Shown: in pieces, positions 24,356 to 36,499 of the stretch
Position numbering within the stretch: the stretch's first letter is position 1
How the letters are laid out: each line of letters begins with the position of its first letter
Origin: Hevea brasiliensis
Taxonomy: Eukaryota > Streptophyta > Magnoliopsida > Malpighiales > Euphorbiaceae
NCBI RefSeq assembly: GCF_030052815.1
Contig: NC_079495.1
Coordinates: 34,653,987 to 34,717,986, forward strand
Reading direction: 5' to 3'
DNA: 64,000 nucleotides
Made by a program: the position numbers and the translations under genes
The notes under the pieces: model-generated
Told to the model about the DNA's origin: nothing
The model's input: only the letters and a program-made list of their open reading frames with translations
Databases searched by the model: none

Positions 24356-25467
24356 CGAGATCGAGTTATTATCAGCTGAAAGTACAAGAGCAAAGTATTC
24401 CTAAAACTGCCTTCAGAACCCGCTATGGCCATTATGAGTTTTTGGTTATGCCATTCGGGTTAACTAATGCTCCGGCTGCTTTTATGGATCTGATGAACAT
24501 TATCTTCAGACCATACCTCGACCAGTTTGTTGTGTTATTCATTGATGATATATTGGTCTATTCGAGGAATGCAGAAGAGCATGATAGACATTTGCGGATT
24601 GTACTGCAGACTTTGAGGGAGAAACAACTATATGCCAAATTATCGAAGTGTGAATTTTGGCTGAAGGAGATATTTTTCTTGGGGCATGCAATATCAGAAG
24701 AGGGCATTAAGGTAGATCCAAGTAAGATTGAAGCTATCCTTAATTGGAGGCCACCCAGAAATGTCACAGAAATTCACAGTTTTATGGGTTTAGCTGGATA
24801 CTACCGTAGATTTATGAAGAGATTCTCCATATTGGCATCTCCATTGACCAAGCTGCTTAGAAAAGATGTGAAATTTCAGTGGACGGATAAATGCCAACAG
24901 AGTTTTGATGAATTGAAGAAATGTTTGACTGAAGCTCCAGTCCTGACTTTACCTACTCCGGGTAAAGAATATACAGTTTATAGTGATGCTTCTCATAATG
25001 GGTTAGGCTGTGTATTGATGCAAGATCGAAATGTCATTGCCTATGCATCACGCTAGCTAAAACTGCATGAGAGGAATTATCCAACACATGACTTGGAGCT
25101 TGCAGCCATTGTGTTCGCTCTTAAGATCTGGAGACATTATTTGTATGGGGAAAAGTGTTACATCTACACAGATCATAAGAGTTTGAAGTATTTGGGCACC
25201 CAGAAAGAGCTGAATTTGAGACAGAGGAGATGGTTAGAGTTAATAAAAGACTATGATTATCTGATAGACTATCAGCCAGGGAAAGCTAATGTGCTGGCTG
25301 ATGCCTTAAGTCGCAAGACTATGGCAAGTCTACGGGTTACTCCTTTGTCTTTGGTACATGAGTTGAGATCATTACATGCCAGCTTAGAGATTAATGATGA
25401 TGGGCAGACAGCAGTTGCATGGCATGTACAGCCAGTATTGATTGATCAGACAGAATGGCTGCTCTGA
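24350..25467 (+). pseudogene. pol: E1 reverse transcriptase (C-terminal part) and RNase H
   Basis: Continues RT in a new frame: [37 protein letters not shown], catalytic FIDDILVYS (24538-24564), [15 protein letters not shown], and the thumb GLAGYYRRF. RNase H follows with [33 protein letters not shown] and TDHKSLKYL, ending DALSRK. One in-frame TAG at 25054 (CAG to TAG type) splits RNase H. A second frameshift lies near 25455, at the junction to the integrase. Confidence 0.9.
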
Positions 25468-26096
25468 ATGATCAGAAGGATCAGAAGTTGATGGAAGAAG
25501 TCCGAAAGGGCAAGAAACTAGAATTCTCAATCAGAGATGATGGTCTATTGCTACACCAGGGCAGAATATGTGTTCTTAATGATGTTAATTTGAGGCAGAT
25601 CATTTTGAAGGAAGCACATGAGTCTCCTTTTGCCATGCACCCTGGTGGCACAAAAATGTATAGGGGGCTAAAGGAGCATTACTGGTGGATGGGTATGAAA
25701 AGAGATGTGGCAGAGTTTGTATCCAAATGCCTAACTTGTCAGCAAGTGAAGGCAGAGCATCAAGTACCCACTGGGTTGTTACATCCACTGCTAGTACCAG
25801 AATGGAAATGGGAAAGAATAACAATGGATTTTGTGATGGGACTTTCGAGGACACAGAAGAGTCATGATGCAGTATGGGTCATTGTCGACAGACTAACTAA
25901 GTCTGCTCATTTCTGCCAGTCCGAATGGACTACAGTTTAGAAAGATTGGCCAAGTTATACATCGATGAGATTGTGAGACTGCATGGAGTGCCAGTATCCA
26001 TCGTGTCAGACAGAGATCCTAGGTTCACTTCTAGATTCTAGGGTAGTCTTCAGAGAGCCCTAGGAACTAGATTGAACTTTAGTACTGCATTCCACC
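25455..26096 (+). pseudogene. pol: E1 integrase, N-terminal part (cut by copia C1)
   Basis: HHCC zinc domain (HESPFAMHPGGTKMYRGLKE ... CLTCQQVK, about 25617-25750), then the catalytic core starting WERITMDFVMGL and [11 protein letters not shown] one-base deletion near 25912 shifts the frame. The next frame carries [17 protein letters not shown] with the second catalytic Asp. A TAG near 26039 replaces the Trp expected after SRF. The gene is cut by C1 at 26096 in the middle of the conserved FHPQTDG motif; the duplicated CCACC lies within those codons. Confidence 0.9.
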
Positions 26097-28203
26097 TGTT
26101 AGTAGTATGCCCTAGAGTATATCATTTAGTATGTATCTTGTATATATTTTTATTAATAAAAGGCATTTCCACTTTTCCGTTTACATAATATATTTATGTG
26201 TAATAGAAAAGGTCCATTGATATTTTGTTAGAAATATTATTCTTAAGTTGTTAAGAATATGAGTGACAATATTTCTAGCACAAAGTATCATAAATAGGTT
26301 CACAATCGAGGATACTTCATAATAAGGATATGACTTATCCAGAAAGATTGTATTCATGTTTGTTCCCAAGTTATTTATATGAGATATAAATAAGATGGAA
26401 TGGTGAGTCTCATGCCATATGACAAACATGATAGGAACTTATAAATGATAAGTAGGTCGAACGGTGACACTTATGACAAGCACATGGAGTTTACTCTTGT
26501 CAATGTTTTGTCATAAATCATATCGAGGCATATAATCTTTAGACCTGAGATAGCACAGTTATCTTGTATATAGGTAGTTTGAGTTTGATCTCGCTTTCAT
26601 ACTTATGCTGTGTATGGGTATATGTGCCTGTGTTTGCTCCTACTAGTTATAGATGGAGGAAGGACTTGATCAAGATGGAATCTGTTCCTCTATGTAAATA
26701 GAGATAAAATCCTATGTTCATTTAATTGTTCTTGATGTTTCAAGTTCCTGGCCAGGACAGATAGAATTATTCAGAAAAGAGTTTCTGATGAGAAAATCTT
26801 TTTAATGAAGAACTGGAATTAAAAGAGAACATAATATTTATAGCAAATGGAGTTTGACATAAACCACGACTCCAGCTTGAGTTGGGATTTTGTAACAGAG
26901 AGATTCTAGTGCATGGTAACATATGATTATAGGTTCATTTAAGGTAAACCTTATTACTAATTGGGTGGCCATGGCATGCTATGCTAGGTGTTAACCATGG
27001 TCTATGAGGTTCATAAAATGATTTAGAGAAATCATTTATGGTAAGAAAGAGTTCTGATGATATTAAGAGTTGATATCATGTCTCATTGCCAATTAGTGAT
27101 GAGCCTAGTAAGTCACACACATACAAAAGTTATCACCTATTTAAATATGATTTAATTAATTAATTAAAGAGTTTAACTGATTAATTAAATAGGTTTGGTT
27201 TGCAATTAAATTGCAAAGTCCCTAGCATGACTTGAAACCAAATCTAGATTATTGGATGTATAATATAAGTTAAATTTATATTTAAAGTGTTTAAATATGA
27301 ATTTAATTAATGAGAAATTAATTAATAGAGATTAATTAATTAATTTATATTTGATATAAATTAATTAGAAGAAGAAAAATAATTATTTTGGGTTGAGAAC
27401 TCAAAATTAAGACACAGGGGCATTTTGGTCATTTTGCAGTGTGACACGTGGCACCATGAGATGGTGACACATGGGATTAAACATAAGTTTGCCAAATGTT
27501 TTTTTAATCATGTAAGATGATTAAAATCAAGATTAAATATAGGTTTGACACTTGGCACAATGTGATTGGGTCACTTAAACCTAGAGCTAATCAAAAGGTG
27601 ACATGTGGCAAGGGTTTAATGTGTTAACCTAGCTATTTAAGTGTTGTTATGAGAAAATAAAACACAACCAGCAGCCACACTCCTTTGTCACGCCACTTTG
27701 AGGGTTTTTATCTCTTCTTCTTCATCTCTTATCAATTCAAAGAGATTATCCATCAATCTCTTGAATTAAGAACACTAGGAATTGTTTCTAGTGTCCTGTT
27801 TACATCTCTAATCTCTTAAAATGCAGAACTTGAATTTCTAATTAATAGAAAAGGCTTTAGAAGCTGTTCAAGGGCTGCCATAGGTGTTCTTGGTGTGGAC
27901 AAGCTAGAGGGACAACATCTGGTGTCCTGAAGACGAATCTCAAAGGCGCTGACACGCTGCAGTGCATCAAGAGGTTAGTGTAATCGTTCTTGATTTAATC
28001 TAGGGTTCTAAAATTAATCTGATTAATTTTAAAATTTTAAATGGAAAACACAGATCCAAAAACATATTAAAAGAGTTTTAATATGTTGTTTATCATTGAA
28101 ATCAAATAGATAAAAATAAATCTTGCATGATGCATGTGACCCTAGGTGAAAATTTTTGAATTCAATGGTATAAACTTGTGTTTTTCACGCTTCTGTTCCT
28201 TCA
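26097..28203 (+). repeat. C1 5' LTR
   Basis: 2,107 bp. A TATA-like CTATTTAAG (about 27631) precedes an R-like region beginning near 27660. The 3' LTR differs by a scatter of substitutions and small indels (for example CCTAGAGTATATC against CCTAGAACATATC). An antisense open frame (26181-26429) recurs in all three LTR copies of this family. Confidence 0.95.
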
Positions 28204-28205
28204 AT

Positions 28206-28217
28206 TGGTATCAGAGC
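28206..28217 (+). promoter_or_regulatory. C1 primer binding site
   Basis: TGGTATCAGAGC two bases after the 5' LTR end, for initiator-Met tRNA. Confidence 0.93.
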
Positions 28218-28470
28218 CACTATATTTGCCATTTAGATTATTGATTATATGGTTTAATTGTGTGTTTGATCATGAGATCAAATGTTCATTGCTGGTTGCA
28301 AAGCAAGTTGGCGGCATACTTGAAAAAACACCATCAATGGTGCGCATGGTTTGGCTTCCATGGGTGGTTTAAGGTTTGGCTTTTAATTCTGCAATTGTTG
28401 TATGATCTAAGGCCTATTCTTTGACTAATTAAAGTGTTTAATTAGTAGTTTTTATCACACAATTAAATTA

Positions 28471-28812
28471 TGATTCAAATCAGAATTTTAAAAAAATTGT
28501 TTGAATGTGATTCAAATCTGAATTTTAAAAGTTGTTTGAATGTGATTTAAATCTGAATTTTTAAAGTTGTTTGAATCATATTTAAATCTGATTTTTTAAA
28601 ATTGATTGAATAAAATTCAGATCTGATTTTTTAAAAAATATTTGAATGTGATTCAAATCTGATTTTTTAAAAAATGTTTGAATGTGATTCAAATATGAAT
28701 TTTTAAAGTTGTTTGAATGTGATTCAAATCTGAATTTTTAAATTTGTTTGAATGAGATTCAAATCTGAATTTTTAAATTTATTTGAATCATATTCAAATC
28801 TGAATTTTTAAG
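28471..28812 (+). repeat. AT-rich minisatellite in the C1 leader
   Basis: About nine imperfect units of 35-40 bp, each with a version of TGATTCAAATCTGAATTTTT and TTGTTTGAATG. It lies between the PBS and gag and has no coding potential. Confidence 0.85.
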
Positions 28813-29991
28813 TTGAATATGAGATATTCAATTTAATTTAAGTATGTATGTTTTATTTAATTGTTAAATAGTGATATGCATGATGGATGATCATGGACTA
28901 TAAAAGACCAATGTGATTGGATTTATTTCTTTTATGTTTCTTTGGGATTGTAAATTAATTAATTTATTTTAATTTATTTTGAGCATGTATTATTAAGTTT
29001 GTAATAATTTTTGGGTTGTAATTTCATTTATTTAAGTTCTTGTAAATTCGCCTTGGTATGCCAAGGATTACTATGTAATATTGGATTGCAATAAGTTCAA
29101 GGAGGTCAAGAGCATTGGTGGGACCAGTGGGAGGAATTCAAGATCAAGTGTTGATTATGTACTCCTTCAGCAACTCTTGTAAAATGAATGAATGAAATGC
29201 ACCTAGGAATGCCCTGATTCAATTCTTGGTGGCTCAGAATTGAATCCCTTAGAAAGTCCATGATCATACCATATTTACTGCTTATCCATGAATGCATGAG
29301 ATGTATGGGAATGTATGCAATTATATGATATATGCATGCTAAATGGATAATGTGCAAAGTGAGACCTTAATAGTAAATAGAATGACCATAAAATCTTCCA
29401 AACAAATGATTAAGTTGGAAATGCTATAATTAAAGTAATTATAACATAGGCCCTCCATTGGGGCAATTATTTTAAGAAATTTTAAATAGTTGCATAAGAT
29501 GCAATTTATTTAAGAGATTTTCTTAAGAATAATTGTTAAGCATGAGATGTTGTAAATATGTAAATGGTTTAGTAGCCAATATTGGATGTACCTGAGGACA
29601 TTAAAATTATTTGCATAATTACTGGCTCAATGGGATCAACTTAACTAATGCAAGATAAGTCAATAATGGATGTACCTGAGATTTTGAGCATTAGGGGCTA
29701 GGTAAAGAATTGAACCTCACATGAGATGTGATGGGCAAAGAGTTGCTCACTTATAGTTTATTGTAATTCCAATAATGGATGTACCTGAGGATGATCAATA
29801 GAATTATAAGAATTCAATCACCCACTAGAAATCCATCCAACTAGGATTTCCGTTTTCTACTTTGGAAGTGTAGGATTCGCTAAGTTAGTGGGAGGACCAA
29901 TTTGATTAAAAGACCATAATCATTTTGGTTAATTACATGATACATTTACTAATTAATCTGGTTATTTTCTGCAGTTAATTTTCTGATAAAA
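28813..29991 (+). other. C1 untranslated leader
   Basis: Long AT-rich leader before gag. It contains three copies of CAATAATGGATGTACCTGAG or a close variant (29576, 29661, 29770). I see no credible gene in it. Confidence 0.6.
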
Positions 29992-30866
29992 ATGATCACA
30001 AAACAACCATCACCATCCAATATCCTTGCAAGCATACTTGATCACAATAGGTTGACAGGACCTAATCTGTCTGATTGGCTAAGAAATTTGAAACTTGTCC
30101 TGAACCTTGAACATATAGGATATGTTCTAGATTCAAATGTTCCTGGTCCCTTACCTCTAGAGGCCACACAAGAGGAACATGAAACTTTGGACAAGTGGAA
30201 GGAGCATGATATGAGAGCTAAGTGTTACATGCTTGCTTCCATGAGTAATGAGTTCTGAAGCAACATGAGAACATGCAGTGCGAGTGAGATCCTCCTTCAC
30301 CTACAAGAGTTGTATGGTGAGCACAGCAAGAATGCTAGGTATGAGATATCTAGGCAGCTGTTCCACATGAGGATGTCTGAGGGACAGAATGTTGGGGATC
30401 ATGTCCACAAGATGATTCGGCTGATTGAGCAGTTGGAATATCTTGACTTCAACATGGATTTCTGACTTCAACATGGATTTCCAACTACAGATGGATTTGA
30501 TCCTTCAGTCCCTTCCTGGGTCTTTTGGGAAATTTTGTGACAAATTTCCATATGACTCAACAGGAATGCATCTTAGATGGTTTACTCAACATGCTGGTTA
30601 TTGCCCAAAAGAATATGCCAGGCAATAAAGGAAAAGAGGTAGCTTTGGTTGCATCTTCTTCTGCTGGAAAGTCCAACAAGAAGAAGGGCAATAAGAAAAA
30701 GAAACCTCAGATTCCTGGTCCTTCTAAGAAAATAGCTAAACAGAAAAAGAAAACCAAAGCTGACAAAGGCAAAGGAAAGTGTTTCCACTGCCAACAGGAA
30801 AGTGTTTCCATTGCCAACAGGAAAGTGTTTCCATTGCCAGTAAGAAAGTGTTTCCAATGGCCAGAG
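29992..30866 (+). pseudogene. gag: C1 gag, broken
   Basis: Copia gag beginning MITKQPSPSN at 29992. The UBN2-type part is clear: RLTGPNLSDWLRNLKLVL, KCYMLASMSN, LQELYGEHSKNARYEISRQL, then LPGSFGKF. A stop replaces a codon after SNEF (30256), and an 18-bp stretch (GACTTCAACATGGATTTC) is duplicated near 30443-30480, shifting the frame. A lysine-rich tract leads to the start of the zinc knuckle (KGKCFHCQQ), which is then destroyed by a 23-bp tandem repeat. Nothing of the rest of the knuckle remains. Confidence 0.88.
30775..30866 (+). repeat. 23-bp tandem repeat x 4 at the C1 zinc knuckle
   Basis: Copies of GAAAGTGTTTCCATTGCCAA start at 30775, 30798, 30821 and 30844. The unit encodes KCFHCQ in the first copy. 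As 23 is not a multiple of 3, successive copies are read in different frames and the fourth returns to the first. Confidence 0.92.
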
Positions 30867-30879
30867 TATAGCAATCTAA

Positions 30880-31650
30880 TTGAAAGCAATGCCGTGGTGA
30901 AAAACAACTCAAGTTCAAAATATATTTGGCACTTAAGGTTATGTCATGTTGCAGAAGATAGGATTACAAAATTGGAGAAAATGGGGATTCTATCCTTATT
31001 GGACTCTGAGCCTACTCCAACTTGGGAATCTTGCCTTCAGGGCAAAATGACTAGATCACCCTTTGTTGGACAGGGGCTAAGAGCTGAAAATATTTTGGAG
31101 CTAATACATAGTGATGTATGTGGTCCATTTAAAGAAATGGCTAGAGGGGGCTTTCATTATTTTATTACCTTTCGATGATAAATCAAGGTATGGGAATTTA
31201 AATTTGAAGAAATACAATCATGAATCCTTTGAAAAGTTCAAAGAATTTAAATCTGAAGTAAAAAATCAAACAGGAAAGAGTATTAAAGCTCTTCGATCAG
31301 ATCGTGGAGGTGAATATTTGAGTACTGAATTTGATGAATACTTGAGAGAGCATGGCATTGTTTCTTAGCTGACTCCTCCAGGAACACTACAACTGAATGG
31401 TGTATCTGAAAGGAGAAATCGTACCCTATTGGATATGGTACGTAGTATGATGAGCTATACTGATATGCCAATCTCCTTTTGGGGATTTGCATTAGAATCA
31501 GCTTTGTATATTCTGAATAGGATTCCATCAAAATCAGTTTCTTCCACACCTTATGTGATATGGCATGGAAGAAAACCAAGTCTTAAGCATGTTAAGATTT
31601 GGGGTTGTCCAGCTTATATCAAAAGTCAACACCGATAAATTAGAGACCGG
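30880..31650 (+). pseudogene. pol: C1 pre-integrase and integrase region, broken
   Basis: Starts abruptly in the GAG-pre-integrase domain (KYIWHLRLCHVAEDRITKLE), with no protease before it. The core follows: LIHSDVCGPFKEMARGGFHY with the first Asp, a frameshift near 31175, then KALRSDRGGEYLSTEFDEYL with the second Asp, an in-frame stop at 31366, and NGVSERRNRTLLDMVRSMM with the catalytic Glu. The C-terminal part contains HVKIWGCPAYIK, then stops near 31636. Junction with gag remnants at about 30870 marks a deletion that removed protease. Confidence 0.9.
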
Positions 31651-32964
31651 TCGTAAAAGGGTCGATTTGTTGGATATCCAAAAGATAGTTTTGGATATTA
31701 TTTTTATTTGCCTACTTCACAAAAGGTTGTGATAAGTAGAGATGCCACATTTCTTGAACAACAGTTTGTTCAAGAAGGAGGCAAAGGAAGGCAAATAGAG
31801 TTAGAATTGGAGAATTCTGACCAACCAACATATCAGATGGATATAGATCCATCTAGTCAACCTATACCCATTGATGAAACATCTACAGCTGTTCCTCGTA
31901 GAACAACCAGGGTATCTCACCCACCAGTGAGATATGGTTTTCTTCATGAAGAAGAGCAAGAGTTGTCTACTCATGAAGAAGTAGATCATGGAGATGATCC
32001 ACTTACCTATGAAGAAGCTATATCAGATATAGACTCTTCAAAATGGATTGATGCTATGAAATCCGAGATTGATTCCATGTATAAGAATCAAGTTTGGGAT
32101 CTTGTTGACCCACCGGAAGGTATTATACCTATAGGGAACAAATGGGTTTTCAAAAAGAAAATTGGTTCTGATGGAAAGGTAGAGACCTATAAGGCAAGGC
32201 TAGTAGCGAAAGGGTTTCGCCAAAGGCAAGGAATCGACTATGAGGAGACTTTCTCACCTGTTGCCATGCTTAAATCAATTAGGATTTTATTAGCAATAGC
32301 TGCGTACTATGATTATGAGATTTGGCAGATGGATGTCAAAACAGCTTTTCTCAATGGATACATTGAAGAAAACATTTTTATGGAACAACCGAAGGGTTTT
32401 GAATCCCAAGATGGTTCCAAGGTATGCAAGCTAAAGCGATCCATTTATGGGTTGAAACAAGCTTCGAGGAGTTGGAACATTCGTTTTGATGAAGCCATTA
32501 AATCCTTTGGTTTTATCAAAAATGAGGATGAGCCATGTGTATATAAGAAGGTTAGTGACAGTGCTATCACTTTCCTTGTTTTATATGTGGATGACATACT
32601 GTTGATGGGTAATGACACAGGTATGTTGACGACTATAAAGGTATGGTTGTCAAATACATTCTCCATGAAAGACTTAGGGGAGGCAACCTATATTCATGGG
32701 ATTCTCATCTATAGAGATAGAGCGAAAAGAATAATTAGTTTATCCCAAAGTCTATACTTGGAAAAGGTGTTAAAGAGGTTTAACATGCTTGATTCCAAGA
32801 GAGCATTGTTACCAGTGAGACATGGTATCCATCTTTCTAAAGAGATGTCTCCAAAGACACCTGAAGAAAGAGATAAGATGGCCAGGATTCCATATGCTTC
32901 GGCTATTGGAAGTTTAATGTATGCAATGTTGTGTACTAGGCCGGATATCGCATATCTTTATTAG
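31651..32964 (+). pseudogene. pol: C1 reverse transcriptase
   Basis: Uninterrupted from 31708 to 32964 (418 codons), the longest open stretch in the window. After an acidic linker, the RT has NKWVFKKKIGSDGKVETYKA, the palm QMDVKTAFLNGYIEENIFME, SIYGLKQASRSWNIRFDEAI and the catalytic YVDDILLMG (32584-32610). It ends GSLMYAMLCTRPDIAY, where a frameshift at about 32955 cuts the link to RNase H. Confidence 0.93.
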
Positions 32965-33569
32965 TTTGACTAGCAGGTATCAATCCAATCCAGGTTTGGA
33001 ACACTGGATAGCTGTCAAGAATATCCTTAAGTACTTGAGAAGAACTAAGGATTTATTCTTGATTTATGGAGGTGGAGACTTGCAATTGGATGGTTATCGA
33101 TTCGATTTCCAATCGGATATCGATGATAGAAAGTCTACCTCTGGATATGTGTTCATTTGTAATGGAGGTGCGATCGGTTGGAAGAGTTCCAAGCAGTACA
33201 TTTGTAGATTCCACTACTGAAGTGAGTATATTCTTTGCATCGAGATCTTTGCAAAGGAAGTCGCTTGGATAAAGAAGTTCGTGACAGAACTTACAGTAGT
33301 TCCTTCCATTGAGTCGCGGTTCCACTACTGTGGCAATAATGGAGCGATCATACTGAGCTAAGGAACTAAGGTCTCACCCAAAATCCAAACACATAGAAAG
33401 GCACTACCACATTATCAGAGATATAGTTGGGCAAGGCGATATAGCCATGCAGAAAAATAACATCAGCTGAAAAATTTAGCTGATCCATTCACTAAGCTTT
33501 TGTCACAAGTTCAGTTAGACCGACATCTTGAGAAGATAGGTCTAAGGTATTGTAATGAATGGCTCTAGT
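32921..33569 (+). pseudogene. pol: C1 RNase H, broken
   Basis: In the shifted frame: SLTSRYQSNPGLEHWIAVKN, ILKYLRRTKDLFLIYGG, then FQSDIDDRKSTSGYVF with part of the RNase H motif, ending KSSKQ. More frameshifts follow, and fragments of the usual C-terminus can be read up to just before the polypurine tract. A poor copy, clearly not functional. Confidence 0.85.
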
Positions 33570-33582
33570 GCTAGTGGGAGAT
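33570..33582 (+). promoter_or_regulatory. C1 polypurine tract
   Basis: GCTAGTGGGAGAT directly before the 3' LTR; primer for plus-strand DNA synthesis. Confidence 0.85.
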
Positions 33583-35680
33583 TGTTAGTAGTATGCCCTA
33601 GAACATATCATTTAGTATGTATCTTGTATATATTTTTATTAATAAAAGGCATTTCCACTTTTCCATTTACATAATATATTTATGTGTAATAGAAAAGGTC
33701 CATTGATATTTTATTAGAAATATTATTCTTAAGTTGTTAAGAATATGAGTGACAATATTTCTAGCACAAAGTATCATAAATAGGTTCACAATCGAGGATA
33801 ATTCATAATAAGGACATGACTTATCCAGAAAGATTGTATTCATGTTTGTTCCCAAGTTATTTATATGAGATATAAATAAGATGGAATGGTGAGTCTCATG
33901 CCATATGACAAACATGATAGGCACTTATAAATGATAAGTAGGCCGAACCAGTGACACTTATGACAAGCACATAGAGTTTACTCTTGTTAATGTTTTGTCA
34001 TAAATCATATCAGTGCATATAATCTTTAGACCTGAGATAGCACAGTTATCTTGTATATAGGTAGTTTGAGTTTGATACTGCTTTCATACTTGTACTGTGT
34101 ATGGGTATATGGGCATGTGTTGGCTCCTACTAGTTATATATGGAGGTAGGTGTTGATTAAGATGGAATCTGTTCCTCTAAGTAAATAGAGATAAAATCCT
34201 ATGTTCATTTAATTGTTCTTGATGTTTCAAGTTCCTGGCCAGACAGATAGATTTATTGAGAAAGAGTTTACGATGAGAAAATCTTTTAATCAAGAACTGG
34301 AATTAAAAGAGAACATAATATTCATAGCAAATGGAGTTTGACATAAACTAGGACTCCGGCTTGAGTTGGGATTTTATGTAGAGATTCTAGTGCATGGTAA
34401 CATATGATTATAGGTTCATTTAAGGTAAACCTTATTACTAATTGGATGGCCATGGCATGCTATGCTAGGTGTTAACCATGGTCTATGAGGTTCATAAAAA
34501 GATTTAGAGAAATCATTTATGGTAAGAAAGAGTTCGATGATATTAAGAGTTGATATCATGTCTCATTGCCAATTAGTGATGAGCCTAGTAAGTCACACAC
34601 ATACACAAGTTATCACCTATTTAAATATGATTTAATTAATTAATTAAAGAGTTTAATTGATTAATTAAATAGGTTTGGTTTGCAATTAAATTGCAAAGTC
34701 CCTAGCATGACTTGAAACCAAATCTAGATTATTGGATGTATAATATAAGTTAAATTTATATTTAAAGTGTTTAAATATGAATTTAATTAATGAGAAATTA
34801 ATTAATAGAGATTAATTAATTAATTTATATTTGATATAAATTAATTAGAAGAAGAAAAATAATTATTTTGGGTTGAGAACTCAAAATTAAGACACAGGGG
34901 CATTTTGGTCATTTTGTAGTGTGACACGTGGCACCATGAGATGGTGACACATGGGATTACACATAAGCTTGCCAAATGTTTTTTAATCATATAAGATGAT
35001 TAAAATCAAGATTAAATATAGGTTTGACACTTGGCACAATGTGATTGGGTCACTTAAACCTAGAGCTAATCAAAGGGTGACATGTGGCAAGGGTTTAATG
35101 TGTTAACCTAGCTATTTAAGTGTTGTTATGAGAAAATAAAACACAACCAGCAGCCACACTCCTTTGTCACGCCACTTTGAGGGTTTTTATCTCTTCTTCT
35201 TCATCTCTTATCAATTCAAAGAGATTATCCATCAATCTCTTGAATTAAGAACACTAGGAATTGTTTCTAGTGTCCTGTTTACATCTCTAATCTCTTAAAA
35301 TGCAGAACTTGAATTTCTAATTAATAGAAAAGGCTTTAGAAGCTGTTCAAGGGCTGCCATAGGTGTTCTTGGTGTGGACAAGCTAGAGGGACAACATCCG
35401 TGTCTCAAGACGAATCTCAAAGGCGCAGACACGCTGCAGTGCATCAAGAGGTTAGTGTAATCGTTCTTGATTTAATCTAGGGTTCTAAAATTAATCTGAT
35501 TAATTTTAAAATCTTAAATGGTAAATACAGATCCAAAAACATATTAAAAGAGTTTTAATATGTTGTTTATCATTGAAATCAAATAGATAAAAATAAATCT
35601 TGCATGATGCATGTGACCCTAGGTGAAAATTTTTGAATTCAATGGTATAAACTTGTGTTTTTCACGCTTCCGTTCCTTCA
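33583..35680 (+). repeat. C1 3' LTR
   Basis: 2,098 bp, ending TTCACGCTTCCGTTCCTTCA, followed by the target duplication CCACC and the resumed E1 integrase. Confidence 0.95.
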
Positions 35681-36437
35681 CCACCCACAAACAGATGGCC
35701 AGTCTGAGAGGGTAATTCAGATCTTGGAGGACATGCTACGGGCCTGTGTGATTGAGTTTGAAGGCAGTTGGGATACACACTTACCTTTGATTGAGTTTGC
35801 TTACAACAGCAGCTACCAATCAAGCATTGGGATGCCTCCATATGAAGCTTTGTATGGCAGAAAATGTAGAACCCCATTGTGTTGGGATGACGTGGGTGAA
35901 AGAAAGATGATTGGACCCGAAATTGTTCAACAAACTGAAGAGAAAATCAGGGTGATCAGAGATCGACTTAAGACTGCATCAGACCGTCAGAAGTCCTACA
36001 TTGATTTGAAAAGAAGGGATATTGAGTATGCAGTGGGTGAGAAAGTTTTCCTCAAAGTTTCTCCTTGGAAGAGAATTATGAGATTTGACAGAAGGGGGAA
36101 ACTGAGTCCTCGTTTCATTGGGCCATATGAGGTTCTGGAAAGAGTGGGTCCTTTGGCATATCGGTTGGCACTACCTCCAGAGTTGGAGAAGATACATAAT
36201 GTCTTCCATGTGTCTATGTTGAGGAGGTATCGATCAGACCCATCTCATGTACTACCAGTAGAGGAAATTGAAGTGAATCCAGACCTCACATATGAAGAAG
36301 AACCCATTGAGATTCTGGCTTATGAGGTGAAGCAGCTACGAAACAAGCACACATTGGTAAAAGTACTGTGGAGCCATCATTCGGGCCAAAAGGCTACTTG
36401 GGAACGAGAGGAGGACATGAGGAGACAGCACCCATAG
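35681..36437 (+). pseudogene. pol: E1 integrase C-terminal part with chromodomain
   Basis: Resumes in the PQTDGQSERVIQILEDML motif (catalytic Glu) and runs open to a stop at 36435-36437. It contains EFAYNSSYQSSIGMPPYEAL and LYGRKCRTPLCW, the GPYEVLERVG and HNVFHVSMLRRY motifs of chromovirus integrases, and a C-terminal chromodomain (PIEILAYEVKQLRNKHTLVK, then VLWSHHSGQKATWE). The chromodomain is thought to steer insertion to particular chromatin. This portion has no stop, in contrast to the N-terminal portion. Confidence 0.93.
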
Positions 36438-36485
36438 CTGTTCAAAGATTGATACCAGGTAAAATTTCGAGACGAAATTTATTTT
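36438..36485 (+). other. E1 3' untranslated spacer
   Basis: Short spacer with AAATTTCGAGACGAAATTTA, an inverted-repeat motif that also precedes the polypurine tracts of E2 and EB. Confidence 0.7.
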
Positions 36486-36499
36486 AAGGGGGGGAGAAT
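36486..36499 (+). promoter_or_regulatory. E1 polypurine tract
   Basis: AAGGGGGGGAGAAT next to the 3' LTR start (36500). Confidence 0.9.

Larger units (their letters stand above)
26097..35680 (+). mobile_element. C1: copia element inserted in the E1 integrase gene
   Basis: 9,584 bp. LTRs 26097-28203 and 33583-35680 (TGTTAGTAGTATGCCCTA to TTCCTTCA), PBS, long leader, gag, integrase, RT, RNase H order (integrase before RT means Ty1/copia), and a polypurine tract. The target duplication CCACC (26092-26096, 35681-35685) is perfect. The protease region is missing. LTRs of about 2.1 kb, together with the style of gag and RT, suggest the Tork/TAR/Angela side of copia, but I cannot fix the clade. The youngest insertion in its stack. 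Confidence 0.95.

Noticed and set aside
30707..30918. Cys/Trp-rich minus-strand frames around 30582-30918
   Set aside because: They are the reverse reading of the 23-bp repeat in copia gag.
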